The position numbers were made by a program, and so were the translations under genes. Positions 57,612 through 64,000 of a stretch of DNA of 64,000 nt are shown here, one piece after another; the first letter of the stretch is position 1; each line of letters opens with the position of its first letter. The notes under the pieces were generated by a model that worked only from the letters and a program-made list of their open reading frames with translations, searched no databases and was not told the DNA's origin. The stretch is taken from assembly GCA_036732755.1 (NCBI GenBank), contig DAINBU010000009.1, positions 8,099 through 72,098 on the forward strand. Direction: 5' to 3'. Source of the DNA: DASRRB01 sp036732755. GTDB lineage: Bacteria > Planctomycetota > B15-G4 > SIAN01.

Positions 57612-58736
57612 TCAGACGAGGTCGACGAAGACCTCGTCGGCGAGGTCGAGGCCGCGCTCGGTGAGGCGGAGCGCGCCGGCCTCCGTCTCGAGCAGGCCGC
57701 GCCCGACGAGCGTCTCGACCTCGCCGCCGGGATAGAGCTCGGCGAGCGAGAAGCCGGTCCGCGCCTTCCACTCCCCCGTCGCGATGCCGCGCCGCAGCCG
57801 CAGCCCCAGCACGACTCTCTCTCGCGCTTTCGCGTCCGGCGACAGCGTCTCCGCCTCGTGCGGCGGGAACGGCGAGCCGCGCCAGTCGGAGAGGTATTCG
57901 TCGAGCGCACGCGTGTTGGTGCGGCGGGTGCCGTGCTCGTAACTGCCGGCGCCGAGCCCGATGCCGAAGTACTCGTCGCCGAGCCAGTAGACCAGGTTGT
58001 GGCGCGACTCGCGGCCGGGGCGCGCGAAGTTGCTGATCTCGTAGTGCGCGAGTCCGGCGTCCGCGAGGCCGGCGCGCACCGTCCGGTACTGCACGAGCTC
58101 GACGTCGTCGGGCTGCGGCGTGACGCGACCCTCGGCGCGCATGCGCGTGAGCGGCGTGCCCGGCTCGTAGGTGAGGCAGTAGGCGCTCACGTGCTCGAGG
58201 TCGAGCGCGGCGAGCGTGGCGAGGTCGCGCTCGAGCTGCGCCGACGTCTCGGTCGGCGCCGCGAACATGAGGTCGAGCGTGAGGCGCTCGAAGCCGGCGG
58301 CGCGCAGGATTTCCAACGCGGCGAAGACGTGCTCGGGCGCGTGCTCGCGGCCGAGCGCCAGGAGAACGGCGCGGTCGAACGACTGCGCGCCGAGGCTCAC
58401 GCGGTCGACGCCGGCGTCGCGCAGGAGGCGCGCCTTGGCCGGCGTGACCGACTCGGGGTTCGCCTCGCAGGTCCATTCGAGGCGCGCGCGGCCGACGCGG
58501 TCGCGCACGCCGTCGAGCAGGCGCGCGAGCTGCGGCTCGGAGAGCGCGGTCGGCGTGCCGCCGCCGAAGTAGAGGGTGTCGAGCGCCGCGCCGCGCGGCA
58601 CGCGGGTCAGCTCGTGCAGGAGGCGGTCGAGGTAGAGGTCGGCGCTCGCCGCGTCGTAGGGCGCCGTCGCGAAGTCGCAGTAGGCGCAGCGGCGGATGCA
58701 GAACGGGACGTGGACGTAGAGCGCGCGCGGGATCAT
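57612..58736 (-). CDS. hemW: HemW-like radical SAM protein
   Basis: The radical-SAM cluster motif CIRRCAYCDF starts at about residue 13, and the HemW-type extra residues (VHVPFC, LYFGGGTPTALS, EANPESVTPAKARLL, HYEISNFARPGRESRHNLVYW) follow. HemW proteins bind haem and were long called oxygen-independent coproporphyrinogen oxidase-like; HemN proper has additional N-terminal sequence absent here. Length 374 is normal. It lies 52 bases upstream of pyrF on the same strand. Confidence 0.93.
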   Translation of the reverse strand: MIPRALYVHVPFCIRRCAYCDFATAPYDAASADLYLDRLLHELTRVPRGAALDTLYFGGGTPTALSEPQLARLLDGVRDRVGRARLEWTCEANPESVTPAKARLLRDAGVDRVSLGAQSFDRAVLLALGREHAPEHVFAALEILRAAGFERLTLDLMFAAPTETSAQLERDLATLAALDLEHVSAYCLTYEPGTPLTRMRAEGRVTPQPDDVELVQYRTVRAGLADAGLAHYEISNFARPGRESRHNLVYWLGDEYFGIGLGAGSYEHGTRRTNTRALDEYLSDWRGSPFPPHEAETLSPDAKARERVVLGLRLRRGIATGEWKARTGFSLAELYPGGEVETLVGRGLLETEAGALRLTERGLDLADEVFVDLV

Positions 58737-58787
58737 GCGCGGGACTCTAGCCCGGAAGCGGAAACGCGGACGCGCGGCGCGGTCGGC

Positions 58788-59729
58788 CTACGGCTCGCCG
58801 CCGCGGCCGGGCAGGAGCGCGCGGTAGAGGCTGTCGAGCGCCTCGTTCTGGATCTGGCGCACGCGCTCGCGCGTGATGCCGAGGCGCTCGCCGATCTCGC
58901 GCAGCGTGAGCGCCTGCTCGCCCTCGAAGCCGTAGCGCATGCGCAGGATCTTCGCCTGGCGCTCGTCGATGCGGCTGAGCAGGTGCTTCAGTTGCTCGAT
59001 CTCGTGCTCCGCGAAGAGCTGCTCCTCGGGCGCGAGCAGCGTCGTGTCGGCGAGGAGGTCGGCGAGATCCTCGGAGTCGTCGAGCGACATCGACTGCGTC
59101 GAGGTCTGCGCGGTGCGCAGCGCGCGGCGGATCTGGACGCGGTGCTTGGGGCCGAGCTCGAGGCGCTGCGCGACCTCGTCGCGGGTCGCGTCGCGGCCGA
59201 GCTCCTGGCGCAGCTTCGCCTCGGTCGAGCGCCAGCGGTAGATGAGCTCGACCATGTAGGACGGGACACGCACGGTGCGCACGGTGTTGACGAGGGCGCG
59301 GCGGATGCCCTGCTTGATCCACCAGGTCGCGTAGGTCGAGAAGCGGCACTCGGCGGCGGGGTCGAAGCGCTCGACGGCGCGCATCAGGCCGAGGTTGCCC
59401 TCCTCGATCAGGTCCTGGAGCGGCAGGCCGCGGTTGTCGTAGCGCTTGGCGATGCTGACGACGAGGCGGAGGTTCGCGCGGATCAATTGCTCGCGGGCGT
59501 CGGGGTCGCCCTGCTGCACGCGGTGCGCGAGCTCGATCTCCTCCTCGGCGGAGAGGAGCGCAACGTCGTTGATCTCGCGCAGGTAGGTCTGCAGCGTGCC
59601 GATGCTGGAAATGGCGTGACCCCCCGTCGTCGAAGCGCGCCGCGGCGCCGTCTCCGCCGCGACGACGCTCCCGAGGAGTCTTCGGTTTCCCGCGAGCGTT
59701 TCCTTGAAGGCCGCCGGGATCGGTGCCAA
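58788..59729 (-). CDS. RpoD/RpoS-like sigma-70 factor
   Basis: The 313-residue sigma factor has region 1.2/2 (LQTYLREINDVALLSAEEE, ANLRLVVSIAKRYDNRGLPLQDLIEEGNLGLMRAVERFDP, FSTYATWWIKQGIRRAL), region 3 and region 4 (LRMRYGFEGEQALTLREIGERLGITRERVRQIQNEAL). It lacks the long region 1.1 and non-conserved region of primary RpoD, so it is a group 2 or short primary sigma. The start is uncertain: TTG at 59729 is the only convincing in-frame candidate. It is divergent from the HPr chimera with 50 bases between the starts. Confidence 0.92.
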   Translation of the reverse strand: MAPIPAAFKETLAGNRRLLGSVVAAETAPRRASTTGGHAISSIGTLQTYLREINDVALLSAEEEIELAHRVQQGDPDAREQLIRANLRLVVSIAKRYDNRGLPLQDLIEEGNLGLMRAVERFDPAAECRFSTYATWWIKQGIRRALVNTVRTVRVPSYMVELIYRWRSTEAKLRQELGRDATRDEVAQRLELGPKHRVQIRRALRTAQTSTQSMSLDDSEDLADLLADTTLLAPEEQLFAEHEIEQLKHLLSRIDERQAKILRMRYGFEGEQALTLREIGERLGITRERVRQIQNEALDSLYRALLPGRGGEP

Positions 59730-59779
59730 TCTCCCGCCCCCCTTCGGCGCCGGGGAGCGCCCGCGGGGCGAAGGATGCG

Positions 59780-61135
59780 ATGGACGAGTCGATGGTGGAC
59801 CCCCGGGACGGCGGCGAACGCGACCAGGTCATCTCGGAGGAGGAGTTCGTCCGCTTCCTCGGGGAGTCGCCGGAGCAGAAGGCATTCTTTGCCTTCTTCG
59901 AGGTGGCGCCGTCGGACGCGGGGCGCTGGAAGCGGCGCCACTGCACGGCGCTGGTCGAGCTGGCCCACGAGTTCGAGACCTTCCTCGACGAGTTCCACGC
60001 GCGCAGCAACCGGCGCTTCTACTCCTTCGGCGAGCTGGTCGCGTCGGTGCGCAACGTCGCCGACGCGGCGCAGGTGCTGAACCACCTCGACATCCGCTTC
60101 TCGCAGTACGACGTCCGCTTCGGGGCGACCGACGCCGAGCACCGCGACCGCATCTGGCAGTTCCGGGCCGAGCTCACCGCGGCGATCCGCTTCGCGAACG
60201 AGTCGCTGGTGCGCCTGCTGCAGGAGGTGCGCACGGAGGCCCGCGCGCTCGGCTTCGCAGCGCCCGAACTGACGCCGCTCGGCGGCCACGTGCCGGAGGA
60301 CCGCGCGCGCGTCCACCTCCCCCACGACCTCGACCGCGAGGAGCTCGCGGAGAAGGGCGGCGCGGTGGCAGTGCTGCTGCACGGCGTGCTGCAGGGCGCC
60401 GAGCGCGTGCAGCAGCTGCGCGACCGCCTCCCGCGCGGCGGCGGCTACGAGGCGATGCGCCAGTTCGTGCGCGACCACTTCACCGAGGTCGAGGCGCGCA
60501 AGTACACGACCGGCGTCCACAACCTGCAGTCGGCGTACGACACCTACGTGAAGCCGACGCGGCTCAGCGCCGAGATGCCGGAGCTGCGCACGTTCCGCGG
60601 CCACGTCTCGCTCGCGCTGCACCTCTTCGAGGTGGCGAGCCACCTGATCCACTTCTACGAGCGGCACGAGGGCGAGGAGCTGCGCGGCATCACCAAGGAC
60701 CGCATCGCGAAGCTCGTCCCGCGCGAGCAGGTGCTGCACCACGTGGTGCAGTTCGCGGCGCGGAACGCGGCGGACGTGGTGCTGCGCGTGGTCCCGCTCG
60801 CGCAAGCGCTGCTGCCGCGGGTCGCGCCGCAGACGACGCTCGAGATCGAGCTGCCGGAGAACTACACGCTGCACGCGCGGCCGCTCAGCCTGATCTTCGG
60901 CGTCGTGCGCCACCACAAGGTGCCGGTCGAGATCGTGATCGAGGGCAAGTCGACGTCGGCCGGCTCGATCATGGGGCTGATCATGTTCGCCGGCCGCTTC
61001 CCCGGTGTGCGGCGCGTCGCGTTCCGCGGCGAGGCGGCGCCGCTCGCCGACCTGAAGCTCCTCTTCGACGCGGGGCTCGGCGAGCGCGGCGTCGACGACT
61101 TCCCACCGGCGCTGAGCTACCTGCGGACGACGTAG
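59780..61135 (+). CDS. Helical protein with a C-terminal HPr-like domain
   Basis: The 451-residue product has no signal peptide. Residues 1-340 are mainly alpha-helical (FAFFEVAPSDAGRWKRRHC, VELAHEFETFLDEFHAR, LHLFEVASHLIHFYERHEGEEL) and were not recognised. The last 94 residues look like HPr of the phosphotransferase system: LPENYTLHARPLSLIFG carries the active-site His (residue 365) and GKSTSAGSIMGLIMFAG the regulatory Ser (396), with the normal spacing of 31. HPr normally passes phosphate from EI to sugar permeases or is phosphorylated on Ser by HPr kinase. As a fusion next to a sigma factor it may be a phosphorylation-controlled regulator, which is inference. Confidence 0.78.
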   Translation: MDESMVDPRDGGERDQVISEEEFVRFLGESPEQKAFFAFFEVAPSDAGRWKRRHCTALVELAHEFETFLDEFHARSNRRFYSFGELVASVRNVADAAQVLNHLDIRFSQYDVRFGATDAEHRDRIWQFRAELTAAIRFANESLVRLLQEVRTEARALGFAAPELTPLGGHVPEDRARVHLPHDLDREELAEKGGAVAVLLHGVLQGAERVQQLRDRLPRGGGYEAMRQFVRDHFTEVEARKYTTGVHNLQSAYDTYVKPTRLSAEMPELRTFRGHVSLALHLFEVASHLIHFYERHEGEELRGITKDRIAKLVPREQVLHHVVQFAARNAADVVLRVVPLAQALLPRVAPQTTLEIELPENYTLHARPLSLIFGVVRHHKVPVEIVIEGKSTSAGSIMGLIMFAGRFPGVRRVAFRGEAAPLADLKLLFDAGLGERGVDDFPPALSYLRTT

Positions 61136-61352
61136 GAGCTCGTCCGAGTATTCGGCCGTCGGCTCGAGCCCGAGCGAGAAGCCCGTCGGCGAGGAGGACC
61201 GACGAGACGGATCAACGGAGAGATCCTTCGAGAAGGTCCGACGTGCGGCAGCGTGCTCGGAACGCCAAGTTCCGAGCCGCGTCGCCGCCGTGTGTAGTCC
61301 GGCGGGATTCGCAGCCGGGCGAAGCCAGGACGAATACTCGGACGGGCTCCTA
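61133..61352. mobile_element. 220-bp element with 22-bp imperfect terminal inverted repeats (MITE-like)
   Basis: TAGGAGCTCGTCCGAGTATT at 61133 continues to 61154, and its complement, differing at one of 22 positions, ends at 61352. A possible 3-bp direct duplication ACG flanks both sides (61130-61132 and 61353-61355). The left end supplies the TAG stop of the HPr chimera. The 176-base interior has no ORF with family features, though it is open on the minus strand. Size, ends and location in an intergenic gap fit a non-autonomous miniature element. Confidence 0.55.
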
Positions 61353-61362
61353 ACGCGGCGCG

Positions 61363-62088
61363 TCAGACGCCGACGAGGAGGCGCGTGCCGAGCTGCTCCG
61401 GCAGGCCGGCGGCGACGATCTTCGCGGAGGCGCGCTCCGTGTCGTACGCGACGCGGTGGAACGTGGCGACGCGCTGGTCGGAGTCGAAGATCGCGTAGCT
61501 GGCGCGCGGGTCCTGGTCGCGCGGCTGGCCGACGCTGCCGGCGTTGATCAGGTAGCGGCCGTCGCGCACGAGCTCGACGCGCGGGTTCATCGTCAGCGCG
61601 ACGCTCTCCCCCACCTTGGCGAAGACGAGCGGCACGTGCGTGTGGCCGTAGCACGCGATCGAGAAGTCGCGCGCGGCGAAGCTCGCGCGCGCGAGGTCGA
61701 CGTCGCGGATGTAGGGGAACTCTTTCGGTTCGGCCGGCGAGGCGTGCACGAGCAGGAGCGCGTCGAACTGCGCCTCGTCGGGGAGCTTCGACAGCTTCTC
61801 GCGCTGCGCCGGCGTGAGGAGGCGGCGCGCGTAGGTCACGGCGTTGCGCGCGAAGGCGGAGAAGCGCGAGTCGTCGAGGCGGCCGGTCGCGGCGAGGTCG
61901 TGGTTGCCGGCGATCATCGACGTGCACGACTCGAAGAGCAGGTCGAGGACCTCGGCGGGCTCGGCGCCGTAGCCGACGGTGTCGCCGAGGCAGACGACCG
62001 CGCGGACGTTGCGGCGGTCGATGTCGTCGAGCACGGCGCGGAGCGCGTCCGCGTTCGCGTGGACGTCACTGACGATCGCGATCCTCAT
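61363..62088 (-). CDS. YfcE/ApaH-like calcineurin-type phosphoesterase
   Basis: The 241-residue protein shows the full metallophosphoesterase motif set: SDVHAN at 7-12, GDTVGYGAEP near 35-44, GNHDLA near 61-66, LLVHASPAEP and YGHTHVPLVF near 147-156. It is a soluble binuclear metal phosphodiesterase of unknown substrate; proteins of this size include phosphodiesterases and diadenosine polyphosphatases. It ends 10 bases from the inverted-repeat element and overlaps the upstream membrane protein gene by 23 bases, the last of a three-gene operon. Confidence 0.9.
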   Translation of the reverse strand: MRIAIVSDVHANADALRAVLDDIDRRNVRAVVCLGDTVGYGAEPAEVLDLLFESCTSMIAGNHDLAATGRLDDSRFSAFARNAVTYARRLLTPAQREKLSKLPDEAQFDALLLVHASPAEPKEFPYIRDVDLARASFAARDFSIACYGHTHVPLVFAKVGESVALTMNPRVELVRDGRYLINAGSVGQPRDQDPRASYAIFDSDQRVATFHRVAYDTERASAKIVAAGLPEQLGTRLLVGV

Positions 62089-62866
62089 GGCAGGCGCGCA
62101 CTCCCAGCGGCCGGAGCGCGAGGAGCGTCGCGAACAGCGAGAGGTCGTACAGCGCCCCGGGCAAGGTCGCGCGAGCCACGAGCTTCAGTCCGAGCGGTTC
62201 TTCGGCCGCGCGCGCCGCAGTGCTCACCGGAAAAAGGAGCCCGCCGGCCAAGTCGAGCCCGAAGGTCGATGCCGATGCGGCGTGGACCAGGGTCGCCATC
62301 GCGACGAGGGCGGTGAGGAGCAAGGCGACGGGGCGCGGGGTGAACCGGCGGGCGAGCTCCATCTGCAGCGAGGCGGCCGCGAAGACTGGGGCCGCGACGA
62401 CGAAGAGCAGCGCCCCTTGGGTCGAGGAGCCCGCCGGGGCGCTCGGGGCAAGCGCGAGCAGGGCCATCCCCCCCACTCCGACGACCACGTCGGCCGCGAT
62501 TCGGCCGAGAAGTGTCGATGAAGTGAACAAGAGGCTTCGAAGAGATCCGCAAGAAGAGACGTTGGATGCGCCCTCCTCCGGTGAGCGGCCGGGATCTCGG
62601 GAGCCTGCCGCGGCGACGAGCCACCCCAACACGAGCGTCACGGCGACGAAGTCCAGGGGCTCACCCGGGCGGTCGGCTTGGAGGGACGAATGAAGTGACG
62701 ATGAAATGAAGTAGAGGATCGATACGGCGATTGGCGGAATCCAAACGGAGGGCTGCCGCAGTCGGCTGAGCGCCGCGATGGAAAACGGCGTCCATGCGTC
62801 GAAGCGCAACGAAGGACTCCCGTCCCTGGGTGAAGTCGATCCTGCGGCGATACCCATTGCCGTCAA
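62066..62866 (-). CDS. Integral membrane protein of unknown function
   Basis: The 266-residue product has six or so hydrophobic segments (for example VAVTLVLGWLVAAAG, VVVGVGGMALLALAP, PVALLLTALVAMATLVHAA) and an unpaired N-terminal region. It resembles permease subunits of ABC transporters (ABC2-membrane type) in general pattern but has no diagnostic motif. Its start overlaps the stop of the acylphosphatase gene as ATGA, and its end overlaps the phosphoesterase gene by 23 bases. Lower GC toward the N-terminus. Confidence 0.6.
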   Translation of the reverse strand: MTAMGIAAGSTSPRDGSPSLRFDAWTPFSIAALSRLRQPSVWIPPIAVSILYFISSSLHSSLQADRPGEPLDFVAVTLVLGWLVAAAGSRDPGRSPEEGASNVSSCGSLRSLLFTSSTLLGRIAADVVVGVGGMALLALAPSAPAGSSTQGALLFVVAAPVFAAASLQMELARRFTPRPVALLLTALVAMATLVHAASASTFGLDLAGGLLFPVSTAARAAEEPLGLKLVARATLPGALYDLSLFATLLALRPLGVRACHEDRDRQ

Positions 62867-63156
62867 TGGAGGATCTCGAAGTGCGGGCTCACGGTCGCCG
62901 GGACGGGGATCTCCATTACGTCGACGGACGAGACCTGGAAAGGCCGGGCGGCCTGGATCCTTTGGACGACCTCGCGCAGCTCGTCGACGGCGCCAATGAG
63001 CTCGGCCTCGACGGAGCCGTCGGGAAGGTTGCGGACCCAGCCGGGGATCCGGGCGGCCCGGCAGTAGTGCTGGACATGGGCCCGGAAGCCGACACCCTGA
63101 ACGATGCCCCGGAAGCGGGCGCGGATGGCTTGGGGTTCAGCCAATGGGGGCCTCAT
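62863..63156 (-). CDS. acyP: Acylphosphatase
   Basis: The 97-residue protein has the acylphosphatase fold with the catalytic phosphate loop GIVQGVGFRAHVQHYCR and the downstream GWVRNLPDGSVEAELIG containing the conserved Asn. It hydrolyses acyl phosphates. ATG at 63156 is used since the domain starts soon after; the frame is open to 63300. A parS site lies 29 bases upstream, so the gene starts inside the ParB region. Confidence 0.92.
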   Translation of the reverse strand: MRPPLAEPQAIRARFRGIVQGVGFRAHVQHYCRAARIPGWVRNLPDGSVEAELIGAVDELREVVQRIQAARPFQVSSVDVMEIPVPATVSPHFEILH

Positions 63157-63184
63157 TGGGGCGATGAGCCGGATTCGAGGGACG

Positions 63185-63200
63185 CGTTTCACGTGAAACA
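63185..63200. promoter_or_regulatory. parS site 1
   Basis: CGTTTCACGTGAAACA matches the parS consensus TGTTTCACGTGAAACA at 15 of 16 positions. It is the ParB-loading site for chromosome segregation and lies 541 bases from the parB start. Confidence 0.95.
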
Positions 63201-63299
63201 CGGGCATTGCCGGTGGGCGCTGCAGGCCGACGCGGGTCACGCGATCTGAGCTCGAGGCGGTGCATGGGTCAGGCGATCGAGTCGGCAGCCTCGGGGTCA

Positions 63300-63608
63300 T
63301 CAGGCCGCGAGTCTACGCCGGGCGGACTCGAGTATGCCGACCTTCGGACGCCTCAGCATCCGAGCGAGGGCTCGATCGGACGAGCCGAATGCCACGGCGG
63401 TGTACCAAACGTCTGAGGGATCGCGGTCCCGCCACGAGTCGACGTCGATCGATCGTAGTCGCTGGTCGATCAGACTCGAAAGAGCCTGGACTGTCGCGAC
63501 GTCGTCAGCCCAGAATTGGATCGGCGTCAGGCCGCATCACAGGTCGGGTCGGACGTCGAGGAAGTCCACGACAAGGGACTCGACGACGCACCAGGTTTCC
63601 TCGTCCAC
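63300..63608 (-). pseudogene. Small ORF interrupted by an in-frame TGA
   Basis: From a GTG at 63608 the frame reads VDEETWCVVESLVVDFLDV before a TGA at 63539-63537, then continues LTPIQFWADDVATVQALSS and SLIDQRLRSIDVDSWRD up to the stop at 63300. Both halves look coding: they are hydrophobic/acidic with no Arg-rich shadow composition. The downstream half lacks a good start codon in frame. Either this is a decayed gene of about 102 codons or the TGA is read through. Family unknown. It lies between the two parS sites. Confidence 0.5.
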
Positions 63609-63673
63609 CCGCGATGGGTGGCCGGCGACGGTGGGGGGGCGACGGCCCGAATTCCCTCCGCGGTCGGAGGATC

Positions 63674-63689
63674 CGTTTCACGTGAAACC
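63674..63689. promoter_or_regulatory. parS site 2
   Basis: CGTTTCACGTGAAACC matches the consensus at 14 of 16 positions, with the 14-bp core GTTTCACGTGAAAC perfect. It lies 52 bases before the parB start. Confidence 0.95.
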
Positions 63690-63741
63690 ACCTTGGCGAT
63701 AGGATCCGCCCGACGGTTCACTCACCCTGGGAGGGGAACGG

Positions 63742-64000
63742 ATGAAGCCTCGACGGCTCGGGCGTGGCCTGGATTTCCTTCTGTCGTCTCCAGAGCAGGT
63801 GCCGGAGAGCACGCCGGCCCCCTCCGAAGCGATCGACGTGGCCCGGATCCAGTCGAATCCCTGGCAGCCGCGCACGAAGTTCGACGAGACGCAGCTCGAA
63901 CAACTGGCCGATTCGATCCGCCGTCACGGCGTCGTGCAGCCCATCGTGGTCCGGAAGATCTCGGAGGGCCAGTTCCAGCTCGTGGCGGGGGAGCGACGGC
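63742..64000 (+). CDS. parB: Chromosome partitioning protein ParB (N-terminal part)
   Basis: The first 86 codons lie in the window and the gene continues past its end. RRLGRGLDFLLS near the N-terminus is the ParB start pattern, followed by the ParB/Spo0J nuclease-like domain segment ARIQSNPWQPRTKFDE, LADSIRRHGVVQPIVVRK and the CTP-binding-region GERR at the edge. ParB binds parS and spreads as a CTP-dependent clamp. GAGGGGAA upstream of the ATG at 63742 fixes the start. parA is not upstream; the frame before parB holds only the parS region, so parA, if present, is elsewhere. Confidence 0.94.
   Translation, partial: MKPRRLGRGLDFLLSSPEQVPESTPAPSEAIDVARIQSNPWQPRTKFDETQLEQLADSIRRHGVVQPIVVRKISEGQFQLVAGERR

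Noticed and set aside
61141..61350. Minus-strand open frame through the inverted-repeat element as an extension of a downstream protein
   Set aside because: The frame is open only because of GC content and base bias. It would run antisense through the HPr chimera end, with no start or motif.

Overview
The window is very GC-rich bacterial chromosome (roughly 70% G+C by eye) with dense, often translationally coupled genes. It belongs to a diderm: it encodes Kdo synthesis steps (KdsD, KdsC), an LptC/LptA-like protein and an LptD-like barrel, and several lipoproteins. The dnaA-dnaN-dciA-gyrB order without recF, a sigma factor fused to a long extracytoplasmic region, many carboxypeptidase-regulatory-like repeats, and a membrane-anchored protein with a DGTVDYEAAW...VTPENNAAPF signature all suggest Planctomycetota or a close relative. 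That assignment is an inference. parB with two parS sites, next to dnaA, dnaN and gyrB, places the window near the replication origin.

Region by region. 1-4400: start of tex, an OsmC-like protein, a Nudix-SnoaL fusion, secreted proteins, and a BrnTA toxin-antitoxin remnant whose toxin is broken and whose antitoxin ends in a 27-bp tandem repeat. 4396-10308: an arginine operon on the minus strand, argG - P-loop protein - argC - argD - argB, with a structured leader and a dyad in front of argG. 10626-17500: a secreted GH38-like mannosidase, a very large membrane-anchored repeat protein and a TIM-barrel isomerase. 17542-21554: an AbiE-type toxin-antitoxin pair, rsmB and fmt. 21754-30110: an anchored planctomycete-type protein, a lipoprotein, a metacaspase lipoprotein converging on an ECF-sigma/transmembrane/repeat chimera, then a persulfide dioxygenase-rhodanese divergent from cysteine dioxygenase. 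30172-35208: a large secreted toroid protein coupled to scpA, and a site-2 protease. 35265-43422: kdsD-kdsC, the LptC/LptA-like giant, LptD and TatA.

43476-51651: an MshEN-domain protein, gyrB carrying a 571-residue intein, dciA, dnaN and dnaA, all on the minus strand. 51983-56654: IscS-like cysteine desulfurase with bshA, bshB1 and bshC, a full bacillithiol pathway. 56663-59729: pyrF, hemW and a primary-type sigma factor, divergent from an HPr-domain chimera. 61133-61352: a 220-bp element with 22-bp inverted ends. 61363-63156: phosphoesterase, membrane protein and acylphosphatase in one operon. 63185-64000: two parS sites flanking a decayed ORF, then the start of parB.

Themes: low-molecular-weight thiol and sulfur metabolism, LPS export, arginine synthesis, origin functions, and two toxin-antitoxin loci. 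The least ordinary items are the transmembrane sigma chimera, the HPr chimera, the single-chain LptC/LptA-like protein, the Ser1 intein in GyrB, the P-loop protein inside the arginine operon, and the small inverted-repeat element. No rRNA, tRNA or CRISPR array was seen.
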